The translations under genes and the position numbers were made by a program. Under the pieces are notes generated by a model that worked only from the letters and a program-made list of their open reading frames with translations, did not search any database and was not told where the DNA came from. From Clostridia bacterium (GTDB lineage: Bacteria > Bacillota > Clostridia > Oscillospirales > Feifaniaceae), in the NCBI GenBank assembly GCA_017517965.1, contig JAFWXR010000027.1, positions 1 to 64,000 on the forward strand: a stretch of DNA of 64,000 nt. The letters are read 5' to 3'. Below, one piece after another: positions 32,481 to 41,940 of the stretch (the stretch's first letter is position 1; the number at the start of each line of letters is the position of its first letter).

Positions 32481-33344
32481 TTACATATCTATATCAATAT
32501 TAAGTGAATCCATAAGTTTGTTCAAATCTTCACTGTCGTAAAATTCAATTTCAAGCACACCCTTGCTTCCTTTTGTCACAAGATGCGTTTTCCTGCCGAG
32601 AATTGAACCGAGTTTTCTCTCAAATTCCTCTGCAATATAACTGTCAAACATCATATTCTGACCTTTTTCGTGCTTGACGGGTGATATTTTTGCAAGTCTT
32701 TCGGTCGTCCTCACCGAAAGCCCTTCACGAACCGCCTTTTCAGCAAGTAGGGCCATTGCCTTTTCATCGGCACAGCCGAGTATCGCCCTTGCGTGACCTG
32801 CCGAAAGAGCACCGTTTTTAACGTACGCCAAAACGGAGGAGGGAAGTGACAAAAGCCTCATGGCGTTTGCCACCGCCGGTCTTGACTTGCCCACTTTTTT
32901 TGCAATTTCATCCTGCGTAAGATCGTATGCTTTTGCAAGATTTTCGTAACCGAGCGCCTCTTCAACGGGATTTAAATCCTCACGCTGAAGATTTTCTATA
33001 AGTGCAACCTCCATAGTCGTTGCATCGTCATAACTCGTAACTATTGCAGGAATTGTTTTTAAACCCGCAATTTTGGATGCACGCCAACGGCGTTCACCCG
33101 CAATTATCTGATACTGACCGTTATCCGACGGACGCACGATAATCGGAGATATTACCCCGTGAGTTTCAATACTGCTTGCAAGTTCTGCAAGCGCATCCTT
33201 ATCAAAGTCCTTTCTCGGCTGATTTCTGTTGGGTTCAACCTGACTTATTTTAAGCTCCGTAATGCCCGAAGTAACGTCTTTCGTATCTCCGCTGTCCTCA
33301 AAGAGTGCTTCAATACCCCTTCCGAGACCCTTTTTTATAGCCAT
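32481..33344 (-). CDS. parB: Chromosome partition protein ParB (Spo0J)
   Basis: The 287-residue CTP-dependent clamp has the N-terminal region GLGRGIEALFED, the ParB/Srx domain with IIAGERRWRASK (the GERRxRA CTP/arginine-patch motif), the helix-turn-helix (LTQDEIAKKVGKSRPAVANAMRLL) for parS, and a C-terminal dimerisation region. Two perfect parS sites lie 28 kb away at 61.5 kb, beside the proposed origin. parA lies ten bases upstream in the same operon. Confidence 0.95.
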   Translation of the reverse strand: MAIKKGLGRGIEALFEDSGDTKDVTSGITELKISQVEPNRNQPRKDFDKDALAELASSIETHGVISPIIVRPSDNGQYQIIAGERRWRASKIAGLKTIPAIVTSYDDATTMEVALIENLQREDLNPVEEALGYENLAKAYDLTQDEIAKKVGKSRPAVANAMRLLSLPSSVLAYVKNGALSAGHARAILGCADEKAMALLAEKAVREGLSVRTTERLAKISPVKHEKGQNMMFDSYIAEEFERKLGSILGRKTHLVTKGSKGVLEIEFYDSEDLNKLMDSLNIDIDM

Positions 33345-33354
33345 CGTAAACTCC

Positions 33355-34116
33355 CTATCTGTTATTTTTCAAAAATTCTTTGGCAAGTTCACCGTAACTT
33401 TCAGCGCCCCTCGACGTCTTGTCATAGTACATTACGGGCATACCGAAGCTCGGCGCTTCCGACAGACGAACGTTTCTGGGAATAACCGTCTTATACACCT
33501 TGCCGGGAAAATATTTCTTTATTTCTTTTGAAACCTGTGCCGTGAGGTTGAGCTGACCGTTGAACATAGTGAGCAGCACACCCTCGATTTCAATATCTTT
33601 ATTATACATCTTTTTGACGGTACGTACCGTATTCATAAGCTGACTGATACCCTCAAGCGCATAATACTCACACTGAACGGGGATAAGCACACTGTCAGCC
33701 GCCGACAGAGCGTTGAGCGTTACAAGCCCGAGTGACGGGGGACAGTCAATAAACACGTAATCATATTTTTCTTTACTTGCCGCCAGCGCGTCACGCAACA
33801 CGTACTGCCTTGCATCTGCCGAAACAAGTTCAATTTCCGCCCCTGCAAGTGCCATACTTGAAGGAATTATCGAAACGTTTTTAAACTGTGTCTTTACGGT
33901 GTTTTCATCAAGTGTGCGTTCACCCGTTAAAACGGCATAGAGCGACGATTCTTCAGGCCTTTTGAATACGCCGAAACCGCTTGAGGCGTTACCCTGCGGG
34001 TCAGCATCTATAAGAAGCACCTTTTTGCCTGCCGCACCTACACCTGCCGCAAGATTGACGGCAGTCGTCGTCTTCCCGACACCGCCTTTTTGGTTTGCTA
34101 TTGCAACAATTTTCAT
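33355..34116 (-). CDS. parA: Chromosome partition ATPase ParA (Soj)
   Basis: The 253-residue ATPase begins [25 protein letters not shown], the deviant Walker A, followed by [17 protein letters not shown] and [12 protein letters not shown]. These ATP-dependent DNA-binding dimers drive ParB-parS complexes and in Firmicutes also modulate DnaA. An open frame extends to 34359 but without a ribosome site; AAAGGTAG precedes ATG 34116. It diverges from the cysteine desulfurase gene across only 83 bp. Confidence 0.95.
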   Translation of the reverse strand: MKIVAIANQKGGVGKTTTAVNLAAGVGAAGKKVLLIDADPQGNASSGFGVFKRPEESSLYAVLTGERTLDENTVKTQFKNVSIIPSSMALAGAEIELVSADARQYVLRDALAASKEKYDYVFIDCPPSLGLVTLNALSAADSVLIPVQCEYYALEGISQLMNTVRTVKKMYNKDIEIEGVLLTMFNGQLNLTAQVSKEIKKYFPGKVYKTVIPRNVRLSEAPSFGMPVMYYDKTSRGAESYGELAKEFLKNNR

Positions 34117-34199
34117 ATATGCTACCTTTAACCGTTTGATTTCTGTATGTCTATATATTATAATATAGTAAGTAAATTTTTTCAATATCGGAGTTGAAA

Positions 34200-35324
34200 A
34201 TGATATATCTTGATAATGCGGCAACGACCTTGCCGCTTGATAAGGCACTCGAAAAATATATTGACGTGAGTAAAAACGCCTTTGGCAACTCATCATCCAT
34301 GCACACGGCAGGTCTTGACGCCGTAAATGCGCTTGAGAATGCACGTGCATCTGTGGCATCGCTTCTCGCCTGCGACAAAAGTGAAGTGTATTTCACAAGC
34401 GGTGGTACGGAAAGTGACAATATTGCAATTTTCGGCACTGTACGTCGGCTTAACAGGCGTGGAAAAAAAATAATTACCTGTGCTTACGAGCATGCCGCAG
34501 TTGAAAACTGTATGAACGAGCTTGAAAAACAGGGTTTTGAGGTCATCCGTATAGGCACGAAAGACGGTGCTTTTGATATTGATGCTTTTGAAAAGGCTCT
34601 GTCTGAGGACGTTATTCTCATTTCGGTTATGTATGCCAACAACGAAACGGGGCTTATCAACCCGATTGAACGTATAAAACCGCTTCGTGACAGGCTTGCC
34701 CCTGCCGCTTATATACACACGGATGCCGTTCAGGCCTTCGGCAAGTTGCCCTGCGACGTGGCAAGGCTTGGTGTTGACCTGCTTTCCGTATCGTCACACA
34801 AGATAGGCGGTGTCAAGGGAATTGGTGCTCTTTACATAAGAAAGGGCGTCACGGTTTCATCCCCCGTCTTTGGCGGAGGTCACGAAAAGGGGATAAGAAG
34901 CGGTACGGTAAACGTACCTGCTGCCGCAGCCTTCGGTGTGGCTTGTGAGAATGCAGACCCCGCTAAAAATTACACGGCAGTTTCCGCACTTCGTAAATAC
35001 GCCTGTGAAAAGCTTGATTTTGTTAAAACACACACATTTTCTGCACAGTCACCCTACGTTTTAAGCGTTACGGCTGACGGATATAAAGGGGAAACGCTTC
35101 TCCACTATTTAAATTCAAAGGACATTCTGGTTGCCACGGCATCTGCCTGCTCGTCAAACGGCAAAAAGGACGGCAGGGTGCTTATGAGTCAGGGGTATGA
35201 CGAAAACGAGGTTTCCTCCGTTCTTCGCATAAGTTTTTGCGCAGACAACACCAAAGAAGATATAGATGCGCTTGCAGCGGCACTTAAAGAGGGGCTTGGC
35301 ACCCTTTCAAAAGGAGTAAAATAA
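34200..35324 (+). CDS. Cysteine desulfurase (IscS/NifS family)
   Basis: The 374-residue PLP enzyme starts [12 protein letters not shown]. It has [14 protein letters not shown], the PLP His in [12 protein letters not shown], the Schiff-base Lys in [22 protein letters not shown] (about 203), and the reactive Cys in [15 protein letters not shown] (about 322). It hands sulfur from cysteine to acceptors. Its stop overlaps the start of thiI (TAATG), so the likely job is sulfur supply for 4-thiouridine formation, like the NifZ-ThiI pair of Bacillus. Confidence 0.92.
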   Translation: MIYLDNAATTLPLDKALEKYIDVSKNAFGNSSSMHTAGLDAVNALENARASVASLLACDKSEVYFTSGGTESDNIAIFGTVRRLNRRGKKIITCAYEHAAVENCMNELEKQGFEVIRIGTKDGAFDIDAFEKALSEDVILISVMYANNETGLINPIERIKPLRDRLAPAAYIHTDAVQAFGKLPCDVARLGVDLLSVSSHKIGGVKGIGALYIRKGVTVSSPVFGGGHEKGIRSGTVNVPAAAAFGVACENADPAKNYTAVSALRKYACEKLDFVKTHTFSAQSPYVLSVTADGYKGETLLHYLNSKDILVATASACSSNGKKDGRVLMSQGYDENEVSSVLRISFCADNTKEDIDALAAALKEGLGTLSKGVK

Positions 35325-36544
35325 TGAAAGAAATAATTCTCGCCAAATTCGGCGAACTCGTATTAAAAGGGCTTAACCGCCGTTCATTCGAGGCGGTTAT
35401 CGAAAGAAACACAATGCGTGCACTTGAACCTATAGGAAAATTTTCTTTTTTCAACGTTCAGTCCACCATTTATATCGAATGTGAGGATGACGGCCCGTTT
35501 GCCGACACCCTTATTGCAAGGGCAAAGGAAAGAGTGCGTGACATTTTCGGTTTCGTTTCGGTTTCAACGGCAGCGGCAACTGAAAAGGATATGGATGCCA
35601 TTGCAAAAACCGCAAAAGAATACCTTGCCCCCACACTTTCAGCGGTAAAAACCTTCAAGGTCGAGGCAAAGAGAAGCGATAAGCGTTTTCCCCTCAAATC
35701 GCCCGAAATATGCAGGGAAATCGGTGGCGTGCTTTTGTCCACCTTCCATCATCTTAAAGTTGACGTGCACAATCCCGACGTGACGGTATACGTTGAAATC
35801 CGTGACAGAGGGGCATATATTCACTGCGGAAGAGAACAGGGTGCAGGCGGTCTTCCCGTAGGAACAAGCGGTAAGGCAACTCTTCTTTTATCGGGCGGTA
35901 TAGACTCGCCCGTAGCAGGCTATATGATGGCAAGAAGAGGCGTTTCTCTGTCGGCTGTTTATTTTTCCACACCGCCGTATACGAGTGAGCGTGCCACGCA
36001 GAAGGTTATCGACCTTGCAAAGATTGTTTCACGCTATGCAGGTCCGTTTAAACTTTTCGTCGTGCCCTTTACGCATATTCAGGAGGAGATTGCAAAGCAT
36101 TGCAGAAGCGAACTCTTTACCATAATTATGCGCCGTTTTATGTTCCGCTGTGCAGAAAAAATCTGTCTTTCGCAAAAGGGCGGTGCACTTATAACGGGTG
36201 AGAGTCTCGGTCAGGTTGCAAGTCAGACGATACCTGCAATCAGCGTTACGGGTGAGGTTGTATCAATCCCCGTATTCCAGCCTCTTATAGGTATGGACAA
36301 AGAAGAAATAACAAGAATTTCACGCAAAATAGGTGCTTTCGAAACGAGTATTCTTCCTTATGAGGACTGTTGTGCACTCTTTTCACCCAAACACCCCAAA
36401 ACGCATCCCCGTTCGGATGAACTTGTAAAAGAAGAACGCCATTTTGACATAGACGCACTTGTTGACGAGGCACTCAGGGAGTCCCGTCTTATCCGTGTTG
36501 ACTACGACGGTGAAACCGTTGAAGTTGAAAAGAGGTATGACTGA
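35324..36544 (+). CDS. thiI: tRNA 4-thiouridine sulfurtransferase
   Basis: The 406-residue protein has an N-terminal ferredoxin-like and THUMP domain (about 1-165) for tRNA binding, then the PP-loop ATPase domain with LLSGGIDSPVAGYMMARRG. It adenylates U8 of tRNA before sulfur transfer. It lacks a rhodanese domain, as usual in Gram-positive ThiI, and so needs the desulfurase encoded upstream. The overlap with cinA is a single base. Confidence 0.93.
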   Translation: MKEIILAKFGELVLKGLNRRSFEAVIERNTMRALEPIGKFSFFNVQSTIYIECEDDGPFADTLIARAKERVRDIFGFVSVSTAAATEKDMDAIAKTAKEYLAPTLSAVKTFKVEAKRSDKRFPLKSPEICREIGGVLLSTFHHLKVDVHNPDVTVYVEIRDRGAYIHCGREQGAGGLPVGTSGKATLLLSGGIDSPVAGYMMARRGVSLSAVYFSTPPYTSERATQKVIDLAKIVSRYAGPFKLFVVPFTHIQEEIAKHCRSELFTIIMRRFMFRCAEKICLSQKGGALITGESLGQVASQTIPAISVTGEVVSIPVFQPLIGMDKEEITRISRKIGAFETSILPYEDCCALFSPKHPKTHPRSDELVKEERHFDIDALVDEALRESRLIRVDYDGETVEVEKRYD

Positions 36545-37779
36545 TGAAGGCCGAAATAATTGCCGTCGGCACGGAACTGCTTTTGGGTAACACGGTTAAT
36601 ACAAATGCCACCTTTCTTGCACAAAGGCTTCAGGAGTGCGGTGTCGAAAGTTACCGTCAGGTTGTTGTCGGTGATAATATCACGAGAATTGCCGATGCAA
36701 TAAAATCCGCACTGTCAAACGACATCATTCTTATATGTGGAGGTCTTGGCCCGACGGGTGATGACGTTACGCGTGACGCCGTTGCACTTGCAGCAGGAAA
36801 AAAGTTGTACGAAGATCAAGTGTGCAGGCAAAAAGTTTCCGATTATATAAATAAGGCAGGAACGCCTCTTACCGAAAACAATTTCCGTCAGGCGTTACTT
36901 CCCGAAGGTGCCGTCGTTCTCCACAACGAAAACGGAAGTGCCGAAAGTTTCTACCTTGATATAAATAATACGAGAGTTTACGTTCTGCCCGGCCCGCCGA
37001 GAGAACTTAAACCGATTTTTGACAAATACATCGCTCCCGAAATATCGGGTGAGAGTGTACTTGTAAAAAGGCAACTTCGTCTTTTCGGAATATGGGAGAG
37101 TGCGCTCGAAACGAAGATAGCACACTATACCCATGACCTTGCAAACCCCTCTGTCGGCATATACGCCTCACACGGCGGTGTTATGCTGCAGGTGACCGCA
37201 AGGGCAAAAACTTTAAACGAGGCTGAAAATATGCTTGTCCCCGTGGTTGATGAACTTTGTGACATTTTAGGGGATGACGTATACGGCATTGACGTTGACA
37301 ATATCGAGCATGCCGTTGTAAATCTGCTTACAAAGCAGGGCAAAAAGCTTGCGGTGGCAGAAAGTTGTACGGGCGGTCTTATCGCAAAACGAATCGTTGA
37401 CAGACCGGGGGCTTCTGCTGTTTTTGACTGCGGTGTCGTTTCCTATTCAAATGATATAAAAAACAAAGTGCTCGGTGTCAGCAAAGAAACGCTTGAAAAA
37501 TACGGGGCGGTTTCATCGCAAACTGCGGCAGAAATGGCGCAGGGTATACTCAATCTGTCGGGTGCTGATATTGCCGTTTCGGTGACAGGCATTGCAGGGC
37601 CTGACGGCGGAACACCCGAAAAACCCGTCGGCACGGTATGGTACGGCATTGCCGACAAAAACGGCGTAAAAACTTTTAAAAACGTCGTCTCCCGTGACGG
37701 TGCCGACAGAAATTATATTCGCGAATATTCGGCGTCATACGCCTTGAATCTTGTCAGGAAGCACCTCTCTTGTGTCTGA
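36544..37779 (+). CDS. cinA: CinA family nicotinamide-nucleotide amidase
   Basis: The 411-residue protein has an N-terminal molybdopterin-binding-like domain (MKAEIIAVGTELLLGNTVNTNATFLA, CGGLGPTGDDVTRDA) and a C-terminal CinA domain (KLAVAESCTGGLIAKRI, SVTGIAGPDGGTPEKPVGTVWYG) that deamidates NMN to recycle NAD precursors. It ends the three-gene operon begun by the desulfurase. In streptococci it is linked to competence; that role is not indicated here. Confidence 0.92.
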   Translation: MKAEIIAVGTELLLGNTVNTNATFLAQRLQECGVESYRQVVVGDNITRIADAIKSALSNDIILICGGLGPTGDDVTRDAVALAAGKKLYEDQVCRQKVSDYINKAGTPLTENNFRQALLPEGAVVLHNENGSAESFYLDINNTRVYVLPGPPRELKPIFDKYIAPEISGESVLVKRQLRLFGIWESALETKIAHYTHDLANPSVGIYASHGGVMLQVTARAKTLNEAENMLVPVVDELCDILGDDVYGIDVDNIEHAVVNLLTKQGKKLAVAESCTGGLIAKRIVDRPGASAVFDCGVVSYSNDIKNKVLGVSKETLEKYGAVSSQTAAEMAQGILNLSGADIAVSVTGIAGPDGGTPEKPVGTVWYGIADKNGVKTFKNVVSRDGADRNYIREYSASYALNLVRKHLSCV

Positions 37780-37831
37780 TTTGTGATTTGAGCGCAATAT
37801 AATGTGTTTAAAATTTATTAAAAAAATTTGG

Positions 37832-37860
37832 TTGACACGCAGCTGTATTTTATGTATAAT
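37832..37860 (+). promoter_or_regulatory. Perfect consensus promoter of rpmH
   Basis: TTGACA (37832-37837), a 17 bp spacer and TATAAT (37855-37860), both perfect, about 60 bp before rpmH. The upstream stretch is an A/T-rich UP-element-like sequence. Confidence 0.92.
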
Positions 37861-37922
37861 TGTTGGTGCAGCTTTAAAAATATTATAATTATTATATAAA
37901 GAAGTCGAAAGGAGTGGCTACA

Positions 37923-38057
37923 ATGTTAAGAACATACCAGCCCAAGAAGAGACATAGAAGCAAAGTTCATGGCTTCAGAAAAAGAATGTCAACAAGAAAC
38001 GGCAGAAAAGTGCTTGCTCGCAGAAGAGCAAAGGGCAGAGCAAGACTCTCTTACTAA
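37923..38057 (+). CDS. rpmH: Ribosomal protein bL34
   Basis: The 44-residue basic protein reads [21 protein letters not shown]..., the standard bL34. AAAGGAG lies about nine bases before ATG 37923. The terminator-like hairpin just after it would set a high ratio of rpmH to downstream mRNA, as in other bacteria. Confidence 0.97.
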   Translation: MLRTYQPKKRHRSKVHGFRKRMSTRNGRKVLARRRAKGRARLSY

Positions 38058-38065
38058 GTCTCATT

Positions 38066-38093
38066 AAGACCGACAAGCTCGGTCTTTTTGTTT
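38066..38093 (+). terminator. Hairpin attenuating rpmH readthrough into rnpA
   Basis: AAGACCGA (38066-38073) pairs with TCGGTCTT (38079-38086), followed by TTTTG. Its T-run ends 16 bases before the rnpA start, so ribosomes and this structure may interfere. Confidence 0.75.
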
Positions 38094-38105
38094 ATAACTG
38101 ACGTT

Positions 38106-38453
38106 ATGAAAAACACAATCAACAAAAATCACGAATTTCGTCGTGCATATTACAAGGGCAACTCTGCGCCCGGCTCCAAGGTGGTTGTTTACGTTGTGAA
38201 GAATCGCCTCGGGGTTAACCGGCTCGGCCTTACTGTGAGTAAGAAAAAAATACGACAATCCGTTCAGCGCAACAGATGTAAACGTCTGATGCGTGAGGCT
38301 TTTCGCATGCTTTCTCCGCAGGTTAAGGGCGGGCTTGATTTTGTTATAGCAGCAAAATCTGCCTGCATAACGGCAACCTGTGCAGAGGTGACTGCGGATA
38401 TGCGCCGTCTTTTTGACAAACTCGGTGTGCTCAATGAAGAAACTACTGATTAA
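38106..38453 (+). CDS. rnpA: Ribonuclease P protein component
   Basis: The 115-residue basic protein has the RNase P signature [22 protein letters not shown] and the N-terminal [11 protein letters not shown]. It assists the RNA subunit in 5' processing of pre-tRNA. I chose ATG 38106 by family alignment. No Shine-Dalgarno sequence is visible before it; the rpmH terminator occupies that space. yidD overlaps its 3' end by 20 bases. Confidence 0.95.
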   Translation: MKNTINKNHEFRRAYYKGNSAPGSKVVVYVVKNRLGVNRLGLTVSKKKIRQSVQRNRCKRLMREAFRMLSPQVKGGLDFVIAAKSACITATCAEVTADMRRLFDKLGVLNEETTD

Positions 38454-38664
38454 ATTTATAACGTTTTACCAGAAACGTATATCACCGCACAAAAAGGCGT
38501 GTTGCAGGTATTATCCGACCTGTTCCCAATATGCGAAAGAAGCGATCGAAATTCACGGTGCAGCAAAAGGATGTCTGCTCGCTATATGGCGTATCCTGCG
38601 TTGCAACCCCCTATTTAAAGGCGGTATAGACTTTGTTCCGCCGAGAAAGGACAAAAAGAAATGA
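38434..38664 (+). CDS. yidD: Membrane protein insertion efficiency factor YidD
   Basis: The 76-residue protein reads [18 protein letters not shown] with the family's [20 protein letters not shown] and [14 protein letters not shown] blocks. It assists YidC/Sec membrane insertion. It overlaps rnpA at its start and yidC by four bases (ATGA) at its end, the standard order. Confidence 0.95.
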   Translation: MKKLLIKFITFYQKRISPHKKACCRYYPTCSQYAKEAIEIHGAAKGCLLAIWRILRCNPLFKGGIDFVPPRKDKKK

Positions 38665-39707
38665 GTGTAATTTACGAGTTTTTCGGCACAATACTTAAAT
38701 TTTTCTACGATTTGTGCAACAACTACGGTGTGGCTCTTATCCTCTTTACCCTTGCGGTGAAGGTGCTCCTTCTCCCGCTTGGTATCAAGCAGCAGAAAAA
38801 CACCATTAAGCAGATTAAACTTCAGCCTAAGGAAAGGCTTATCCGCAAAAAATTTGCATACGATAAAAACCTTGCACAGCAGAAGGTTATGGAGTTTTAT
38901 CAGAAGGAAGGGTTCAACCCCATGGGCGGTTGTCTTCCCTTACTTATCCAGCTTCCCATTCTGTTTATTCTTTACAGGGTTATCCAGCAGCCTCTCACCT
39001 ACATTTCAGGTTATTCGGCTGAGGCAATAACTGCCATTTCCACAAAGTTGCAGTCACTTTCTCTTACAGAGGCTGAACTTGCACTTATGGAAAAATTCAC
39101 TGTAAATCCCCAGTACGGTGAAATTTCGCTTATGCAGGTGATGTCATCACACATAGCAGAACTTGGTGAACTTTTCAAAGGTGTGCCCGATTTCAATTTC
39201 CTTGGTATAGACCTTACCTTAACACCGAGTCTTTCAAACTTCAATCTGCTTCTTCTGATTCCGCTGTTCTCATTCCTTACAGCACTGCTTCAGACCTTTG
39301 TTTCACAGTCTACAACAAAGTACACATCACAGAATCAGCAGCAGAACAACAGCCTTATGATGTTCATCATGGGCCCAGGTATTTCGCTTGTTTTCACCTT
39401 TATGTTCAGCGCAGGTATCGGTCTTTACTGGATAATTTCAAACGTGTTCGGCGTTCTGCAGACACTTCTTTTAAATGCATTTATGTCACCCGCACAGGCG
39501 GCTGCCGATGCTGAATATGAGTTAAAGCAGGCTGTTTTGGAGAGAAAACTCAAAAAAGCAAGACTTGCAAAAGAACGTCAGGAACGTATTGAGCAGGAAA
39601 AGCTTGATAAGAAGAACGCTGCGAGAAAGGCAGCAGGTCAGAAACCCCTCACGTCACTTGAGGAAAAATCGACAGAAGAAGAAAACGGAGAAGACGAAAA
39701 TGATTAA
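38661..39707 (+). CDS. yidC: Membrane protein insertase YidC/SpoIIIJ
   Basis: The 348-residue protein has the YidC/Oxa1 domain: first helix [21 protein letters not shown], the cytoplasmic coiled hairpin with [15 protein letters not shown], then [18 protein letters not shown], with five transmembrane segments in all. The groove Arg expected after the first helix may be replaced by Lys ([13 protein letters not shown]). The C-terminal tail (about 285-348) is a long, highly charged coiled coil ending in an acidic stretch. No lipobox is present at the N-terminus. It overlaps jag by eight bases. Confidence 0.93.
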   Translation: MSVIYEFFGTILKFFYDLCNNYGVALILFTLAVKVLLLPLGIKQQKNTIKQIKLQPKERLIRKKFAYDKNLAQQKVMEFYQKEGFNPMGGCLPLLIQLPILFILYRVIQQPLTYISGYSAEAITAISTKLQSLSLTEAELALMEKFTVNPQYGEISLMQVMSSHIAELGELFKGVPDFNFLGIDLTLTPSLSNFNLLLLIPLFSFLTALLQTFVSQSTTKYTSQNQQQNNSLMMFIMGPGISLVFTFMFSAGIGLYWIISNVFGVLQTLLLNAFMSPAQAAADAEYELKQAVLERKLKKARLAKERQERIEQEKLDKKNAARKAAGQKPLTSLEEKSTEEENGEDEND

Positions 39708-40560
39708 AGAATATTTCTTTACCGGTAAAACCATTGACGAGGCCGTTGCAAACGGTGCAAAAGAACTCGGTCTTGACGTGGATGCCGGCATAAATTACGA
39801 GGTTGAGGAATTCCCTTCAAGCAAGCTTCTCGGTCTTATAAAGACTGAGGCTAAGGTAAAAATTCTTGTGGAAGCACCCGACCCGAAGCCCGAAAAGAAA
39901 TTTACTCTTGCAGATGAGAAAATCGCACCCAAGGGTCAGAAGAAGGAAGAAAAGCCCGCAAAGGTGTCAAAACCTCTCCCCAAGCAGAATTTTACTCTTG
40001 CTGATGAGAAAATATCAGAAAAGAAGGTTGCTCCAAAGCCGGAAAAGGTTAAGGAAACTCCTGCTCCCAAGCCGAAAAGAGAAAGCAAGCCCGTTTCTCC
40101 CGAAGTTTTGGAAAAGGGTGCCGAGGTTGCAGTAAAATTCGTTAAAGAAGTTTTTGACGTTATGGGCGTTGAAGCAAACATTACTTCCGACACAGAAAAC
40201 AATTCCGTAAATCTTCTTCTTGAAGGCGAAGGCATGGGTCTTGTTATCGGAAGAAGAGGCGAAACACTTGATTCACTTCAGTATCTTACAAGCCTTGTAG
40301 TAAACAAGGGCAAAAGCGGCTACATCAAGGTAACGCTTGATACCGAAAACTACCGCAGTAAGCGTGAAAAAACACTCATCGACCTTGCTCATAACAAGGC
40401 ACAGCGTGTTCTCAAAACTCATAAGAGCATCACACTCGATGCGATGAATCCCTACGAGCGCAGAATAATACACTCTGCTCTCCAGGACACAGCAAATATA
40501 ACGACGTCTTCTATTGGGGCTGAACCGAACAGAAGAGTCGTAATCAGATACGAAAGATAA
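39700..40560 (+). CDS. jag: RNA-binding protein Jag/KhpB (EloR)
   Basis: The 286-residue protein has a Jag-N domain ([25 protein letters not shown], 1-52), a charged linker, a KH domain with the GxxG loop in LVIGRRGETLDSLQYLTSLV (about 180-205), and a C-terminal R3H domain (MNPYERRIIHSALQD). It binds RNA and tunes cell elongation with KhpA. The linker holds a duplicated FTLADEKI motif at about residues 67-74 and 98-105, spaced 31 residues, which may be a binding motif for a partner. Confidence 0.93.
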   Translation: MIKEYFFTGKTIDEAVANGAKELGLDVDAGINYEVEEFPSSKLLGLIKTEAKVKILVEAPDPKPEKKFTLADEKIAPKGQKKEEKPAKVSKPLPKQNFTLADEKISEKKVAPKPEKVKETPAPKPKRESKPVSPEVLEKGAEVAVKFVKEVFDVMGVEANITSDTENNSVNLLLEGEGMGLVIGRRGETLDSLQYLTSLVVNKGKSGYIKVTLDTENYRSKREKTLIDLAHNKAQRVLKTHKSITLDAMNPYERRIIHSALQDTANITTSSIGAEPNRRVVIRYER

Positions 40561-40566
40561 TTATTA

Positions 40567-40595
40567 ACAGCCCCTTATCACAAGGGGCTGTATTT
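40567..40595 (+). terminator. Terminator between jag and mnmE
   Basis: ACAGCCCCTT (40567-40576) pairs with AAGGGGCTGT (40582-40591), followed by ATTTGTTT. The imperfect T-run suggests partial readthrough to mnmE. Confidence 0.75.
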
Positions 40596-40609
40596 GTTTG
40601 GGAGGAAAA

Positions 40610-41932
40610 ATGGCTGTAATTGCTGCAATTTCAACGGCATTATCAAATGCCGCAATAGGACTCGTGCGTCTTTCGGGTGACGGGGCAGAAAAAATAGCGC
40701 AGAGCATTTTCTCCTCACCCCTCAAGGACCGTACAGCCGTATACGGCAGAATCGTCGGCAAAAACGGTGAAACGCTTGATACTGCACTCTGCACGTTTTT
40801 CAAGGGTCCTCATTCATATACGGGTGAGGATATGGCGGAATTTTCCTGCCACGGCGGTCTTGTCGTGCTCAGGGGTGTGCTTGAAGCCGTGCTTGACGCA
40901 GGTGCCGTACCCGCACAGAGAGGTGAGTTTACAAAACGTGCCTTCTTAAACGGTAAAATGGATATGTCGCAGAGCGAGGCCGTAATAGATATTATCACGG
41001 CAAAGAGCACCCTTTCTGCAAAAGAAGCGTTTTTGCAGGCAGGCGGTTCACTTCGCCGTGTCATAAACGAGCTTCGTTCACAGCTTTTAGACATAGATTC
41101 GGAAATTATGGTGTATGCCGACTTTGCGGCTGAAGGTATCGAAGCACCCGATGCGACAAAACTCTGCCCGATGATAGAGGCGGCTATGAAGCGTACCGAA
41201 AAACTGCGTTCATCTTACGGTACGGGTAAATTTCTTAAAGAGGGTTTTCCCGTATGTCTTTGCGGTAAGCCGAACGTTGGCAAATCATCACTTATGAACA
41301 GACTTATCGGGCGTGACCGCAGTATCGTAACCGAAATTGCAGGTACGACGAGAGATATTATAAGTGAAACCATTGAACTTGAAGGTCTTCCCATAATATT
41401 ATCCGACACGGCAGGCATCCACGAAAGTGAGGATACCGTTGAAAAAATAGGTATTGACCGTGCAAAAGAAGAAATAAGAAACAGTGCGCTTGCCATTTTC
41501 CTATTTGATGCCTCAACTCCGTGTGATGAGGATGATAAAGCACTTCTCACACTTGCAGGGGAGTGTGACAGCCTGATTGTTGCAAACAAAACGGATAAAA
41601 ATACCGTATTTATACCCGACGGTGCAATTCTTATAAGTGCCGAAAACGGTGACGGTATGGAAAATCTTATTTCCGCAATTAAAGAAAAGGCACTTGGCTC
41701 AGCACCCATGGATATGGGTGAAACGATTACCAATTTAAGACACAGGCAGGCACTTGATAAGGCGTACGAGGCACTTTCAAGGGCGTATGATGCCATTTTT
41801 GCAGGTGTTGACCCCGAGGTTGCCGAGCTTGATATAAACGAAGCACTCTGTCAGCTTGGTCTTATTACGGGTGAAACGGTCAGCGATGACCTTATTGACA
41901 GAATTTACGAGAACTTTTGCGTAGGAAAGTAG
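40610..41932 (+). CDS. mnmE: tRNA uridine-5-carboxymethylaminomethyl(34) synthesis GTPase
   Basis: The 440-residue GTPase has the formyl-THF-binding N-terminal domain, a helical domain and the inserted G domain: GKPNVGKSSLMNRL (G1), GTTRD (G2), DTAG (G3), NKTD (G4), and the C-terminal CVGK motif with its catalytic Cys. With MnmG it modifies the wobble uridine of several tRNAs. GGGAGG precedes ATG 40610; an in-frame TTG at 40598 overlaps it and is unlikely. Confidence 0.96.
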   Translation: MAVIAAISTALSNAAIGLVRLSGDGAEKIAQSIFSSPLKDRTAVYGRIVGKNGETLDTALCTFFKGPHSYTGEDMAEFSCHGGLVVLRGVLEAVLDAGAVPAQRGEFTKRAFLNGKMDMSQSEAVIDIITAKSTLSAKEAFLQAGGSLRRVINELRSQLLDIDSEIMVYADFAAEGIEAPDATKLCPMIEAAMKRTEKLRSSYGTGKFLKEGFPVCLCGKPNVGKSSLMNRLIGRDRSIVTEIAGTTRDIISETIELEGLPIILSDTAGIHESEDTVEKIGIDRAKEEIRNSALAIFLFDASTPCDEDDKALLTLAGECDSLIVANKTDKNTVFIPDGAILISAENGDGMENLISAIKEKALGSAPMDMGETITNLRHRQALDKAYEALSRAYDAIFAGVDPEVAELDINEALCQLGLITGETVSDDLIDRIYENFCVGK

Positions 41933-41940
41933 GTGAGAAT

